DNA from: Paracoccaceae bacterium
GTDB taxonomy: Bacteria; Pseudomonadota; Alphaproteobacteria; Rhodobacterales; Rhodobacteraceae
Length of the DNA stretch: 5,573 nt
Assembly: GCA_003564655.1 (NCBI GenBank)
Contig: PXES01000145.1
Location: 1 to 5,573 of the forward strand
Direction of reading: 5' to 3'
The notes under the pieces were generated by a model that was not told the origin of the DNA, did not search any database, and worked only from the letters and a program-made list of their open reading frames with translations. Below are positions 5,544 to 5,573 of the stretch, piece after piece (the first letter of the stretch is position 1; the number at the start of each line of letters is the position of its first letter). The translations under genes and the position numbers were made by a program.

Positions 5544-5573
5544 GCGGCGGGGCCCCTTGTCCAGTTGAGCGCA
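5540..5573 (-). CDS. 3' end of an upstream operon gene (partial)
   Basis: On the minus strand one frame enters from the window edge, reads ALNWTRGPAA and stops at TGA 5542-5540. That stop overlaps the ligase's GTG start as GTGA. The same type of overlap joins the downstream genes, so this is probably the end of a coupled gene of the same operon. Ten residues are too few to name it. The alternative is that the ligase frame itself, which is also open to the edge, starts further upstream. Confidence 0.45.
   Translation of the reverse strand, partial: ALNWTRGPAA

Noticed and set aside
1..5573. CRISPR arrays, tRNA or rRNA genes, riboswitches
   Set aside because: No regularly spaced repeats and no sequences resembling tRNA, rRNA or a known riboswitch core were seen on either strand.

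Overview
The window is GC-rich, with GC-biased third codon positions. The PepN tail, the DUF927 protein and the terminator-like hairpin all look alphaproteobacterial, most likely Rhodobacteraceae. This is recognition by eye; no search was run.

Layout. (1) 1-918, plus strand: the C-terminal ~305 residues of aminopeptidase N (pepN), whose start lies outside the window. (2) ~997-2915, plus strand: a remnant of a mobile (phage/ICE-like) element. It holds a DUF927 P-loop helicase/primase-associated protein that seems to lack its N-terminal part, a 17-codon coupled mini-ORF, a ~100-residue winged-helix-like protein, and the first codons of a further gene with a good ribosome binding site. (3) ~2916-3286: the element's last gene is interrupted by what looks like the decayed 5' end of an IS481-type transposase, followed by unassigned, less GC-rich sequence. 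(4) 3287-5573, minus strand: a tightly coupled operon read right to left. It contains the last codons of an unidentified gene, an AMP-forming acyl/aminoacyl ligase (ANL family), a GNAT acyltransferase and a small acyl carrier protein.

The element debris thus lies between two convergent chromosomal units, pepN (rightward) and the ligase-GNAT-ACP operon (leftward). Each operon gene overlaps the next by 1-4 bases. Together they suggest a compact pathway: the ligase activates a carboxylic acid and loads it on the carrier protein's phosphopantetheine arm, and the GNAT enzyme transfers an acyl group to an unknown acceptor. The substrate and product cannot be read from the sequence. This operon is the best candidate for an undescribed system here. 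The element remnant is mainly of interest for its breakpoints.
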